Source of the DNA: Carposina sasakii
Taxonomy: Eukaryota > Arthropoda > Insecta > Lepidoptera > Carposinidae
Assembly: GCA_014607495.2 (NCBI GenBank)
Contig: CP053163.1
Span: forward strand, 9,156,716 to 9,220,715
DNA length: 64,000 bases
Direction: 5' to 3'
The first letter of the stretch is position 1, and each line of letters begins with the position of its first letter. Position numbers and translations under genes: made by a program. Positions 50,683-62,110 of this stretch are shown piece by piece. Below the pieces are notes generated by a model, which was given only the letters and a program-made list of their open reading frames with translations, had not been told where the DNA came from and made no database searches.

Positions 50683-50874
50683 CTAGCGGCCGCCCACGAT
50701 TTCGTCCGCGTAGACTTCAGAGTTCTCGTTTGCGTGGGAATTTCGAGAAAACCTTTCTTATCCGATGCCTACGTCGTAAAAAGAATACATCATCTAAGTT
50801 TCAGATCTCTACGATAAGGGGTTTAGGTGGTACGTTTATCCGTCAATCAGTTATTCAGGAGACAGGATTTTATA
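50683..50874 (-). mobile_element. Helitron-like (Lep1-type) fragment at the Gypsy insertion site
   Basis: CTAGCGGCCGCCCACGATTTCGTCCGCGTAG at its left edge, then degenerate Lep1 sequence. It is cut at 50874 by the LTR element. Confidence 0.6.
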
Positions 50875-51306
50875 TGTCGGAGATCAAGATGTCATATCCT
50901 ACAGTCGGATCTCCAACGCCATCTATTTTCAATCGTTGAAGTTAGAAACGTCAAGTCGACAGCTATCACTGACTGGAGGACAGCTGTCACTTGGGTAAAG
51001 ACAAGACAGAGTACTGAGAGGGCGCCACTGTAGATTTACAACGACTACCGGGTCGTTTGTATTGAGCCGGAGGGTATGCTGTTCTTTTTGTTGCGTCGAG
51101 CGAAGCACGGGTGCTAATCAGCCTCTGTCTTGTACTTACCACGTTTCTACGTTATCCGCTAGAATCCTAGTAATCTTGTGCGTAGATACAGTGAAAGTGT
51201 TTGTGATTCCTAATTAAGCTTGTTTACTATACGCCGCATTCTTTATTTCGGATTTTGGAAGATGTCGGACACACCTAACGGCACGCCAATTGACCCATCT
51301 ACGTCA
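50875..51306 (+). repeat. 5' LTR of the Gypsy-type element
   Basis: Starts TGTCGGAGATCAAG and ends CTACGTCA. The last part is coding: the gag start lies inside it at 51220 or 51262. Confidence 0.88.
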
Positions 51307-52491
51307 TCAGGCGTGGGATGCAACCCGGATCACCCACATGAAACACGTGCTTCAAATAGTGACTCGAGCGAAGAAAAATGGCGTCTTCTCTTCGAGCAAC
51401 AAAATCAAAATTATCTGACGTTGGTGCAAGCAATAAAACTACCTGCATCTTCGGACTCTATTCGCCTTCCTGATTTCGACCCAGAGAAAAGAGACATCGA
51501 CGCCCGAGCTTGGATAACGACCGCGGACATGTGTATCACAGATCGACAACGCCATGGATCTTCTCTGATGATCGCGTTAAGCCACGCACTCAAGGGCGAA
51601 GCATCATCTTGGCTGTCTTCAATATCGTTTCCTAATATGACGTGGGCCGATTTTAAGGAGCTTTTCGTAGCAAGGTATGACTGTCCTGAAACTGCTGCTT
51701 CCTTTCTCATCAGTATGCACGACAAGAAACCGAGAGATAACGAGTGCCTGGCCTCATACGCCGCTACCCTCATAACATCCTTAATGGCAAGGTGGAATGG
51801 ACTGACTACAGAACAGATAGCAATAGCCACTGTCTTAGCTCATATTTCAAAACAAGAGCCACGTGTTCAGAGGATTGCTATAACGACTGACATCAAGACG
51901 CGTAACCATTTACAAAAGGAACTGAAGGCTGTCTCGTTCCTGAAGAGAAGTTATTCATCAAGTATTTATCGTGATGGACCCGACCTAAAAAGAAACCGAC
52001 CTAATGGATCTGCTGTGACCATCAAGTGCTTTAATTGTGGACAACTAGGCCACAAATCTCTTCAATGTCGCAACAAAGCCAATTCGAAGAAGCAAGATGA
52101 CCGGTCCAAACACAGGTCCTTTCACGGGGACCATAACTCGACCAACCAACCTACAGGGAGAACCGATCGCATCACCTGCTTCAACTGCCGGGAACAAGGC
52201 CACTATGCATCCGACTGCCCGAAGAGGAAAATCAAGGAGGGGAACAACGGTACCGGCGGCGGCACTGGAACTGGTCCAGCTAAGGAAAAGCGAGTAGACG
52301 TGTGCATTGTGAATGCGCCTTCGGGTTCTCTGCGTCACTCTGGTGAGTCATTCCCATTTACTTACGACTCAGGTTCAGAGTGTTCCTTAGTTAAAGAATC
52401 GATTGCTTTGAAACTTAGTGGTAAGCGAATTTATGACAATGTTTCTATGACTGGTATAGGACAAACTTCTATAGCCTCGTACATGCTCTAG
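51220..52491 (+). CDS. Gag plus start of protease (Ty3/Gypsy)
   Basis: 423 codons from 51220; an internal ATG at 51262 (MSDTPNG) is the likelier start. A capsid-like region (about 80-240; DARAWITTADM, LKGEASSWL, FKELFVARYDCPE) is followed by two CCHC knuckles, CFNCGQLGHKSLQC (C270-C283) and CFNCREQGHYASDC (C320-C333). A retroviral-type aspartic protease start, YDSGSECSLV (D383), and the GIGQTS strand follow. The frame stops at 52491, soon after GIGQTSIAS, where unrelated pol sequence has been joined. The first 29 codons lie in the 5' LTR. Gag forms the particle that packages element RNA. Confidence 0.88.
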   Translation: MFTIRRILYFGFWKMSDTPNGTPIDPSTSSGVGCNPDHPHETRASNSDSSEEKWRLLFEQQNQNYLTLVQAIKLPASSDSIRLPDFDPEKRDIDARAWITTADMCITDRQRHGSSLMIALSHALKGEASSWLSSISFPNMTWADFKELFVARYDCPETAASFLISMHDKKPRDNECLASYAATLITSLMARWNGLTTEQIAIATVLAHISKQEPRVQRIAITTDIKTRNHLQKELKAVSFLKRSYSSSIYRDGPDLKRNRPNGSAVTIKCFNCGQLGHKSLQCRNKANSKKQDDRSKHRSFHGDHNSTNQPTGRTDRITCFNCREQGHYASDCPKRKIKEGNNGTGGGTGTGPAKEKRVDVCIVNAPSGSLRHSGESFPFTYDSGSECSLVKESIALKLSGKRIYDNVSMTGIGQTSIASYML

Positions 52492-52493
52492 GC

Positions 52494-52687
52494 GATCTCG
52501 TGAAGCTTTCGATAGACTAAAGGTAGTATTAGAAGTTCTTTCTGGGAAGGGATTTTCGTTAAATCCTAAAAAGTGCTCATTCCTGAAAGAAAAAGTAGAG
52601 TACCTAGGCTTCGAGGTGCGCCGAGGTCAAATTCGTCTGAATCCACGAAAGATAGTTGCACTTACCGCTTTACCACCGACCGGCGCC
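52494..52687 (+). pseudogene. Reverse transcriptase fragment (palm/thumb)
   Basis: Read in a frame different from the upstream gag: SREAFDRLKVVLEVLSGKGF then SLNPKKCSFLKEKVEYLGF, the Gypsy sequence that normally follows the YIDD box by about 40 residues. It is joined directly to a second protease copy at about 52684. Confidence 0.75.
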
Positions 52688-53413
52688 CTTAATAATCAAG
52701 GTAGATTTTATGATTTTCATTTTGATTCGGGTGCTGAGTGTTCACTAATAAAAGAAAGCGTTGCATCAAGTTTCAATGGTAAAAGAATTGCTAAAACTGT
52801 CTCTCTAACGGGAATTGGTCAAACCAGTGTATTCAGCACCCAGCAAATACTGTGTAATGTTGAAATTAATGATTATTGTTTAGAACTTTTATTACATGTT
52901 TTACCCGATGTGTATATGCGTAGTGATATTATGCTAGGTCGTGAAATATTGAGTCAAGGCTTCGTTATTAACTTGTCAACAAATAATTTTAGCATTTCAA
53001 AACAAAATAATTTGACAGTTTTAAATTGTGACGTTTTAACCGATTCTAGTATCAGTAACGACTTTAGTAATGTTGACACAGATATACCCTCTTGTAAAAA
53101 GTCAGATCTTTTAACTATTTTAGGTGAATATTCCAGTTATTTTACAACAGGTTTGCCAAAAACTCGTGTAACTACAGGTGAACTCGAAATTCGATTAATT
53201 GATCCGAAGTATAGAGGTCCTTTTAGGGTATCGGAGGTACTTGAAGGTAATCGTTATGTTCTTAAAGCCCTTAATTCCAATAGAACCTATAAGTACGCAC
53301 ATGACAGACTTAGGCGAATGCCTGCGAATGACATTACCAATGACATGCTGACATGTGACCGTGATGATAATCTGTGCGAACTTGACGGGGATGGACCGTC
53401 ATGTTCAAATTAA
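52616..53413 (+). pseudogene. Chimeric pol frame: RT end, second protease, RT start, integrase C-terminus
   Basis: 265 codons. About 22 residues of RT thumb lead into a second aspartic protease (FDSGAECSLI, D37; GIGQTSVFS; SDIMLGREIL), diverged from the first copy. The RT N-terminal linker SSYFTTGLPKTRVTTGELEI follows, then a jump at DPK (D196) into an integrase C-terminal domain (RGPFRVSEVLEGNRYVLKAL ... HDRLRRMP). RT core, RNase H and integrase catalytic core are absent. The frame is open but cannot give working pol enzymes. Confidence 0.8.
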
Positions 53414-53434
53414 TGTTGAGTTGACTGATTGAGA

Positions 53435-53611
53435 GTGGTTTACGGATACCGGATAGAGGTATTCAAGAGTCACTGGATGGAAGTGACTAGACTGGTATAC
53501 GGAAGCTGGATGGAAGTATCTAAGAGTCACTGGATGGAAGTGACTAGACTGGTTTACGGAAGCTGGATGGAAGTTTCCAAGAGTTGCTAGATTGAGGCAA
53601 CTAGACTTACT
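53435..53611 (+). repeat. 57-bp tandem repeat in the Gypsy element
   Basis: A unit containing AGAGTCACTGGATGGAAGTG and ACGGAAGCTGGATGGAAGT starts at 53465 and 53522, with partial units on each side. Confidence 0.8.
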
Positions 53612-53673
53612 TGACTGACGTTACTCTATATGGATTGTGTATACTGTAGCCTTGTTTTGGAATTATTTACCTT

Positions 53674-54063
53674 GTGTGTGCCATGCCGTTTGGTTTAAAG
53701 AACGCCAGTTCAGTTTATCAGCGGGCTATAGCAAAAGCTTTAGGTGAATTAGCTCATAGTTATATTGTTTCTTACATTGATGACCTGCTGGTATTGTATT
53801 CTACAGGAGAGCAGGGGTTGGAACGTCTACGACGTGTCTTAGATGTGTTCATTAAGAATGAAAAACGTAATCAAGTTAAACTAGATCCTAAATTTTAAGG
53901 ACCGTATAAAATTTAATTGTTAGATGGTGATAGATACCGACTAAAATCTTTGTCTTCAAATCGAACCTACAAATATTCGCACGATCGGGTCCGTAGGGTG
54001 CCAGACCATCAAGTTCCTAGTAATTTTGATATCGAAATTAATGTGACCTCAGAGTCTAAATGA
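53674..54063 (+). pseudogene. Second RT core fragment joined to a second integrase C-terminus
   Basis: 53674-53898 codes for MPFGLKNASSVYQRAIAKAL and SYIVSYIDDLLVLYSTGEQG (the catalytic YIDD box), then VKLDPKF and a stop. Beyond the stop the frame continues as an integrase C-terminal domain (LLDGDRYRLKSLSSNRTYKY ... SHDRVRRVP) to the TGA at 54061-54063. It has the same kind of junction, near DPK, as at 53201, but from a diverged source. Confidence 0.78.
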
Positions 54064-54160
54064 ATGAATTTTCATATGCGATGTACAAGTTACTGACCGG
54101 TTTTTTTAAATTGTGACTTTGACAAACCCTTGACAGACAGTAGTATGTATTTGTGGCAGA

Positions 54161-54335
54161 ACCGAAGGACCGAGTTTCTGCTGTAGCCGATGGACAGTGC
54201 TACATGTGTGTGTGTGGGAAACCGAAGGACCGTGTTTCCGTAGTAGGTAGCCGATGGACTGTGCTACATGTGTGTGTTGGAAACCGAAGGACTGTGTTTC
54301 CATAGTAGATAGCCGAAGGACTGGCTATATGACTA
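54161..54335 (+). repeat. 60-62-bp tandem repeat upstream of the 3' LTR
   Basis: Units start with ACCGAAGGAC at 54161, 54221 and 54283 and contain AGCCGATGGAC.GTGCTACATG and a GT run. The short reverse open frame across it is a by-product of the repeat. Confidence 0.82.
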
Positions 54336-54604
54336 ACTGTTACTGTAATGTTGACCGAAGGAAAGGTCTGACTGATTTAAACGTATGTGCGAGTCTGCTT
54401 ATCTTTTATTTTTTATGTCTTTACGTAAAGATTTTGGGAACTTGACGGTCGATGAGCGATTTTTGTGATTTCATGAACTATTGTAATAAGAAGTCTTTAA
54501 ATTTAAGTTAAGGCAGAATGGCCGAGCGCAGATACTTCCTTGAGTTATCTTGTTCACAGATTCATCGGTTCTACCCGAGGACGGGTAGTCTGTCAAAATG
54601 GCCG

Positions 54605-55036
54605 TGTCGGAGATCAAGATGTCATATCCTACAGTCGGATCTCCAACGCCATCTATTTTCAATCGTTGAAGTTAGAAACGTCAAGTCGACAGCTATCACT
54701 GACTGGAGGACAGCTGTCACTTGGGTAAAGACAAGACAGAGTACTGAGAGGGCGCCACTGTAGATTTACAACGACTACCGGGTCGTTTGTATTGAGCCGG
54801 AGGGTATGCTGTTCTTTTTGTTGCGTCGAGCGAAGCACGGGTGCTAATCAGCCTCTGTCTTGTACTTACCACGTTTCTACGTTATCCGCTAGAATCCTAG
54901 TAATCTTGTGCGTAGATACAGTGAAAGTGTTTGTGATTCCTAATTAAGCTTGTTTACTATACGCCGCATTCTTTATTTCGGATTTTGGAAGATGTCGGAC
55001 ACACCTAACGGCACGCCAATTGACCCATCTACGTCA
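54605..55036 (+). repeat. 3' LTR of the Gypsy-type element
   Basis: Same 432 bases as 50875-51306 at an offset of 3730. It also contains the gag start codons, which here run into flanking DNA. No purine-rich tract is obvious just before it. Confidence 0.88.
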
Positions 55037-55040
55037 TATA

Positions 55041-55837
55041 TATACCCATGTGTACGAGATTATAGTAACAGATATGTGTATCCGTTGAAAGATAGTTGCT
55101 CGAATAAGATTTTTTATTGCAAAGTTAACCTATGATTGTAATCTAGACCACCATCTAGAAAAGCTCTTTTATTAGTACTACGGAGCCACCTGACAGACGC
55201 AAGATAGAACCAAAAGTTCTATACAGATCCTAGAACGCGCTATCGAAGTTTCACACAGTGATTGGAGTACAAACATAGGCCAAATGATAACTAGTGGCCC
55301 GGTGGGGCTGCCCCCCCACAGTACAGTAAAAATATAGCTATATAGGTACAATATCCCACCCATGTAAAGTTTAGATCAAGTATTGTAATACTGTGTACGT
55401 AACTCTTGCATGTCGTGCTTAACAACGTAGCGGCGTGAGTTACTAACAGCAGTAACGGTGCAGGTGAACTGTCATAAAACAAGTAAGTAAGACAGCAAAG
55501 TTCCCGCCAGCTCATGACAGTTGCCACTGAACTGGAGCAGGTCAATTCTACTAATTTATTCCAACTGAAACGCAACCGAAACGCAAGTATACCTTCAGCA
55601 GGCTGCAGAAATGTGCTCCCAATTCTCCCGATTTGCTGAAACATTGCAAAAATGCTAAAGTTATGGAAATAATTACATATACGAGTACTATGTAGTTCAG
55701 GTACAAAATAACTAATTTTAGCACCCAGAGGTTGCATGAATGAGTAAAAATAAATATTTAATACATGTACACTAATATACTAAAATCCTCCAACATAAAG
55801 CCAATAAATATCGCTTTACACTACGTTTCTACAAGGC
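55041..55837. other. Intergenic; long reverse frame of unknown meaning
   Basis: A 148-codon reverse frame (55291-55737) has no domain I recognise and is rich in Ser, Leu and Cys. I treat it as chance or decayed repeat. Confidence 0.35.
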
Positions 55838-56000
55838 ATGCGTTTCATGGGCTGACCACCTGTCACTACTAACCAAACTTGTACATCTCAACTATACCCT
55901 CAAAATTGGTCAGAAGTGGCACCATGTGATTCTATTGGCCCTTGGTGCTCTGCCTACCCCCTAAGGGATAAAGGCGTGATTATATGTGTGTATGTATGCG
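55838..56000 (+). repeat. Dispersed repeat family C, longest copy
   Basis: CATGGGCTGACCACCTGTCAC, AACTTGTACATCTCAACTATACC, CAAAATTGGTCAGAAGTGGC, CCCTTGGTGCTCTGCC and the GTGATTATATGTGTGTATG tail. Confidence 0.72.
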
Positions 56001-58267
56001 TTTCAGCTGCGTTTTAGCTGAAATAAAATAGAAGAATTGGGGGACAGGTAAATGAGCTCACAGGCCCGAGACGCCAGTATTTCACAATACTATTCCTTAC
56101 CAACGGAAACTCACTATATCTAACAAAGAGCTTAGAATTACACCTGTCTACTACGTAGACTCTAGCGCCACTATCACTGGTAAAGATGAGCTTGTGTACT
56201 ATAATCTTAGTGTAGTCGAGGTTACGTGTCTCGGCTATTACAACGGACAGAACAACAGTAAGGGCTCGATTATAAACACTCGCTCGACACTAACGCGATT
56301 TAAGGCACCGCACCCTTTTATTGAGTGTGGGCTAAGTGGTGAGATTACTTGTGTTTTGTGTATTTTTAAATGCTTTACTACTTTCTACCAATATTATAAA
56401 TGTGTCGAGACGCCATAATGTTAATGAACTTGAGTGGAAACTATCACGCTATGTGGAAACGTGTATTTAAATCCACGTTGCTCTTGAGGAACGTGTGAGA
56501 TGGTTTGTCCTTAGGGCTATAAAAACATTTTTTTTCGAAAAAGTGTCGCAATGATAGGACTAAAGTACCTATGCCTCATTAAAAACATTAAGTCCATTGC
56601 TGAACATAGGTATATCTAGATATAACCAATTTTTTTATGTGGTCACAAATAAATCGATATAGAGATTTTTTTCATGACGTTTAACTGATAGTTTTGAGTA
56701 AAGTTGGCCACATCAAATCAAAATAATGTGTAAAATATATTATTAACTTACAACTAGGTAGATGTGCCAACTATCAGAAATAAACGCTTAACATTGCTTC
56801 TTACATAATCTATACGCACTTTCTCAAAATCCGCTATTTCTTCGAACTTGTGGCACACTCTAAATAAAGCCCTACGACTTAGACGCACTTCGTTGCTTAA
56901 TTTCGCGGAATGAGCTCTTAAGCAGAACCCTTAGTTCTCTGACTCGAGGGCCCTTCGCTCCTCGCACCTGAAAGTTTTCACTTTAATACACTCGGCCCTT
57001 TGCTTACATTGCATTTTATGTTTGCCCCGAATTAACTGTCGGCCCTTCACTTAATTGGATAGTTTGAGCGTTCATTGTGATTAATCACTAATTCAGTGGA
57101 TCCGGCACGTGTAACCTCGACTGAAAGATGGTTTATTCATTGCCTTTAAAACAACTTATCTGTTGGTTTAAGTTTCTGTTATAAATACCCACAGGGTGGG
57201 AAACGTGACTGAAGTATTCTCCAGTTCTGGTTACTCTGTTTTGGAACCGCATGTTTATCTACCTACAGGAAACGTTGGACTTCTAAAGCAGAATTGTTTT
57301 CATCAAGTTGTCGTCCCACATTCTCATGTGCGTCGTTTCGCTGTCATGATCAGAATATCCTATATCCCTTAGACGGGGAGAGGGAGAGGGTCTCCACAGA
57401 TATCCGCCATCCCGCTCGGTCTTACTACATATTACATAAAATAACTGAAAATATATGAAAACACATAAAATAGTTTGAAGTTTGTTAATTTGACTCTTAA
57501 ATTTTTTTGATTTATTAAACTTATTCTTATACTTTGTTGTATTCAATGGTATTAATTACAGAGAAATATACAAAAAAATCCATTCAAAGGCATGGAGTTC
57601 CTACTCTGAACTATGTTTTCTATTTTTGTAACATGTTTTTCTCAAATAATATAAGTGATTAAAAATATTGAAAGAAGTATGAAATAGATAATACAAGTAG
57701 TTATTACAAATAAAACAGAGCACGTACATAGCTTAAAGAACTTTCTCGTGATTTCGTTCTAATGGATGTAAACTCATTGACATTTAAGTAGAAATAAAGA
57801 TGGTCGTCTATAGTACAGTCACGTTTCAACAAATTCTCGTCGTTTCATTTATCCGAGAAGATATTTTTTTACTTCCTTCTGTTATTTGATTTGCTACACA
57901 AAAATATATACCAATTTTTTCTTTAAATATTTTTTAGGTTTCTCAATTTCTTATTTCTCGTCGGATTCCTTTGATTGGTACTTTAACTGTCGCTCAATTG
58001 AATCCAGTTCTTATTGAAACATTTTTTCCATTCTTAGCAAAGAAAATCCCTCACATATTCCACGATAAAAGAATTACGCAAACTGCCGAGTTTATATAAA
58101 ATTCTAATAATACTTTCCTCGAGACTCTGGATATTGGAATCCAGCTGGAACTTATTAAATAAATGAACTTTGAAACTATATTGGTGCCTTAAATAAGAAT
58201 GTGATTTGTTTTTGTTTGAAGAACGTGTTACACTACGTAAAGATGGGTACGTTTATGATACTATTGA
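56001..58267. other. Intergenic, nothing recognised
   Basis: AT-rich. CGAGACGCCA occurs at 56068 and 56406, bounding a 340-base segment that might be an insertion, but without other support. Reverse frame 57283-57546 has no domain. Confidence 0.35.
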
Positions 58268-58363
58268 TGATATACTGTCTGTGGTAGCTATACTAAACGT
58301 GATTGTGGAATCTCCTTTACAATCTTGAAGTTCTGGCACCCCATTTCGGGAAGACAGTCATGT
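58268..58363 (-). repeat. Family B fragment
   Basis: Inverse: CTATACTAAACGTGATTGTGG, CTTGAAGTTCTGGCACCCC and TTTCGGGAAGACAGTCATGTG. Confidence 0.6.
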
Positions 58364-60063
58364 GTTTATGTAGGTATGCATATGTGTATAATGACGTAAC
58401 CTTGTGTCAAGCTCCTGAGTGGATTGTTTGTGGAACTTGATTAGAATGACATGATTACCAGTTGTATTCACTTTGGCAAGCTCTACTTTTTAACATATTA
58501 TAGTATTATGGTGAAATGAAGACTGAATCTCGCTATATTAAATTTGAGTTTACCAGAAGCATGTACCTAATATATACCTTTTGCCGTACATCCTATATCT
58601 AGTTAAGCGAAAACCTATCCAGGGTAGGTTTACATTCAAGGTAATGGGTAAAGGTATCCAAGGGGTACCTTTAGATATATTGTATGGGTTTGCGCCGAAG
58701 CAAAATTACGGCTCTAAATGAGAAACAACACATACACAACGTGTCCTCGGCGACATAAAAGCCTTTGTGCAATATTATTTATCAACCAATGACGTTGCGG
58801 CATGACGACGTGATGTAATGAAAGCGAGAACAATGGAATGACGTGTTTGAATAGTGAGTAAATGCGATCGAGTTCGAAGTGAAACTTATACTAAGCCCTC
58901 AGACACGAAGTTTACCGAAGTGTATCTCGGCTGTAATCCGATTGGTCGCTGTTTGAAGTCGCGGACATCAATCAATCTCCGTCGGTCCGTGAACGTTGGT
59001 CCCATTTTAAATTTAATTTGGTCCCGCGTCGGGCCTCTGTAATCAGGTTTCACTTGAATTATAATTCTTATAAGTTGAAATGATTTACGAAGGGAAAGTT
59101 GTCCGTGAAAATGTCGGCCGCTGCGTGAATCATAATGAACGTTACAAATGTTTGAGAGCGTCGGGTAATGGAGGATTGGTGTGCAGTATCTGTGTGAGCA
59201 ACAGTACTGATCTTCACGTAACATTGACGGAATTATTGTACCGATATAATAGAGGCCATAAACTAAAATAGATTTGATTAGAAGACTATCGATATCAATT
59301 ATATAATATAAAATAACATGTCCTGATTGATTCAACGCTGAGACAAAACTACTGAAGTTAGAAACGTAATGTATGGACAATGGCTTCCTTTTGTGACGTA
59401 TAGAGGTCTACTAAGAAGAGGAGTCTCGAAATTTCCAAAAGAACGAGTGAATTTAATACACAACAACTTTGTCTAGTGATTATTAGATGATGAAAAATAC
59501 AGTGTTCTTTTATCATGGGGAAATGACTAAAAGTGTGTTCGAATTCTGTTGTATAGATTCCTGTAATGAAACGATCAAATAAACCACAACAACTGTTAAT
59601 ATTCAGCTAGATAGACTACGTAAATATGGGGCTGTCTTGAACCAATTTATGCCAAGTAAAATATCCAGGCAGACAGGACTTAGAACGGACAAACTCTCCA
59701 TTCATACCAACTACGTGACACTGAAGAATGACTTTGCGGAATTTTTTCAAAATATTCTATTCCGAATTTGAAACCTAACAAAGTTTGCCTGGTTTCCTGT
59801 GGAAATGTTATTAAATTCTCTTTCCCGACGTTGACGGAGCGTCGGCGCTAACGGAGCATAGGCGGGGAGCTGACGGCCTGCATGTCTAATCATCTTGTGA
59901 ATGCTTGCTTGCTCCGCTTACACGAGACACTTGAATCTCGAGTTGATTACGAGTGCTATGCATATGTTGCTATTGTGGATAACTATAGAGTTGATTGAAC
60001 AATGTGTGCTATCTATTGTGAGATGTATTGACTTTTGATACCTAACAGTCTGTTATTTATTTA
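58364..60063. other. Intergenic; long reverse frame 58886-59380 not recognised
   Basis: The 164-codon reverse frame has no recognisable domain; opposed forward frames overlap it. No exon with supported splice sites was found. Confidence 0.35.
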
Positions 60064-60222
60064 TAAATAGCTGTTGGCCGCGTGGACTACAGAATGTAGC
60101 CTATGTCCTTTTCAGTACTCCTAACTATATGCATGTAAAGTTTTAAGAAGATTAGTTGAGCAAATAAAGCGCGAAGAGATAACAAATAAAACTTACTTTC
60201 GCATTTATAGCATTAGTTGGGA
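60064..60222 (-). mobile_element. Helitron-like (Lep1-type) remnant
   Basis: TAGCTGTTGGCCGCGTGGAC, TAGCCTATGTCCTTTTCAG and AGCGCGAAGAGATAACAAATAAAACTTAC are degenerate Lep1 blocks in inverse orientation. Confidence 0.5.
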
Positions 60223-61984
60223 TGCAAGACGTTAAATGAAAATAAATATAGTGTTGAGAGGGTTGTTTTACTTTAATTTTCGCCATCAAGTTAAATGAAG
60301 TGAAAGTACGCAGTAGTTTCGCGTAAGTCTGTACAGACGCTAATTCAGTAGTAAAACATTTAAAAGTTTAAGAGGACAAGTTTTCTGTGAGCTAACAAGA
60401 GAACTAGTTCGCTAATTACCGGTTAATGACGCGCCGGCGATGGCGGCTGACTTCTTAATGTCGGATACAATTACGAAGTCCCGCGAATTTCTGTGGAACT
60501 AAATAAATTAAACGAAACATTATCAGATTTACATTGACACTAGCGCCTTTGTTGAAGGATTTGGTAATTGTCGAGATATAAATACTAGCCTCACTTGTTT
60601 TCTTTTAATAACAAAAGCTGTTTAATTAGATAATTAAAAATAAAAGTTTTGTAGTATTTCGTATGGAACGAAATAAATCTTTGTTTTTATTATTTTGAGA
60701 CATCAATGTGAGTATTATAGTAGTTATAGTCTAGTTTTTATTAGGATTTACTTAGGTACTTTGTAATTATCTCTGATTAATTGTTTTGTATCAACTTATT
60801 CTTTTCAGCTAAGTTCCTAAAGCTTTGTAAATTATTTTAATGGTCTACCCCATAGGAATTTTTCTCTCATTGTTTCTGGACAAATAATCATTTTTATCTA
60901 CATGATAAAGTATTATCATAGCAAATGATACCAATGTGAACTTTAAATATCTAAAAAGCAATATGCAACTAAAAAACGAACGTATTCATCGTACTAAGTA
61001 AGCAGTCTGCTCCTATACAACTATGCCTGTCCACACACTCGCCGCGCGTGGTCGTCACGTGTCGCGAACAGAATAGAAACGTTATATTCTTTAGTCGTCA
61101 CGTCAAGGAGTTCAGCTTACTATCATATATCTCAATCAGTCCTCTTAGCTTATGACGTTGTATTACAATGATTTGTAATAGTTTAGTGCAGCTGAAAAAT
61201 GTTAAGATATTTATATTTTAAACTGGAGATCCGCCTTTGCTCCAGCATGGATTCTTATATGTATTTCCTGCGCGTCGTTCAGTCTAAATAGATATATAGG
61301 TAGGTTTTTTAGGACAGAGCTGTGCTGAGCAAGCAGGCGTAATGATATGAAAATAGCCCTATAGATTTATTCACAAAATTTGAAACTCGAAATCACATAA
61401 TTATTCATCCAGATAGTGTAGAGAATTCCTTAAGAACTCTGCGATGTTTATACAATCTTTAAAAATAAACATATTTTTGGGATTTCGAATTTCCAATTCG
61501 AAAATAGCTTGCTTATACAATTTCACCCATGCAATCTTGCTTAATATCCTTTCTGTTACACCGTATACCCTTATGTATGTATGTATGTTAACCTGCTAAT
61601 CTTCATACTTTCCATTAATGAATTCATAGTTCGTACCTGACACATGAAGACGCTCAAGATATCTTACTTCCTATTACAAACGTTAACTATTAAACATATT
61701 CTAACCATCACGTTCTAATTTATAAAGTAATTACGATGCGAAACGTACTCGCAGAACTAATATGTGAACAATAGGAGAGATGTTGTCACATGCAGGCGCC
61801 CTGGCGGAGAGTCGCGAAACCGCGTGAGTTGTGACGTCACATGTGTCAGCACCACAGCCTAGATAATACAGCGCTTCAAGTTCGAAACCACCTAAGAACG
61901 CACAGCTGTAGTATCCGAAATATAATAATCTAAAAATGACTAACTAAATCAATAAATTATTAGTTAATCATATTATTTATCTCT
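60223..61984. other. Intergenic, nothing recognised
   Basis: AT-rich; only simple features, such as an ATGT run at 61575-61590. Confidence 0.35.
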
Positions 61985-62110
61985 GGGCTGATGCGGACCT
62001 TACTAGAATACCTCAATTACATTCCCTCAGGTGATGAGCTAGCAACTTGTCACTGATTATTTACATCTGCCCTCTCTATGCTAAACGTAGCTGTGAGATT
62101 GCCTATTTGC
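61985..62110 (-). repeat. Family B fragment
   Basis: Inverse: GATGAGCTAGCAACTTGTCACTG, TTATTTACATCTGCC and CTATGCTAAACGTAGCTGTGAG. Confidence 0.6.

Larger units (their letters stand above)
50875..55036 (+). mobile_element. Gypsy-type LTR retrotransposon, non-autonomous, recently inserted
   Basis: LTRs at 50875-51306 and 54605-55036 (TG...CA, 432 bp each, identical as I read them). The insertion is flanked by TATA (50871-50874 and 55037-55040), a 4-bp duplication normal for Ty3/Gypsy. The interior (3.3 kb) holds an intact gag-protease frame and then disordered pieces of protease, reverse transcriptase and integrase C-terminus. The integrase core, RNase H and most of the reverse transcriptase are missing. 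Identical LTRs with a broken pol mean it was copied recently by enzymes supplied from elsewhere. Confidence 0.9.

Noticed and set aside
54106..54303. 65-codon reverse frame rich in His and Ser
   Set aside because: Produced entirely by the 60-62-bp tandem repeat of the Gypsy element read in reverse.
55291..55737. 148-codon reverse frame
   Set aside because: No domain, no splice context and low-complexity composition; no supporting repeat or gene structure.
58886..59380. 164-codon reverse frame
   Set aside because: No recognisable motif and opposed frames overlap it. It could be real only if transcripts or conservation are shown.
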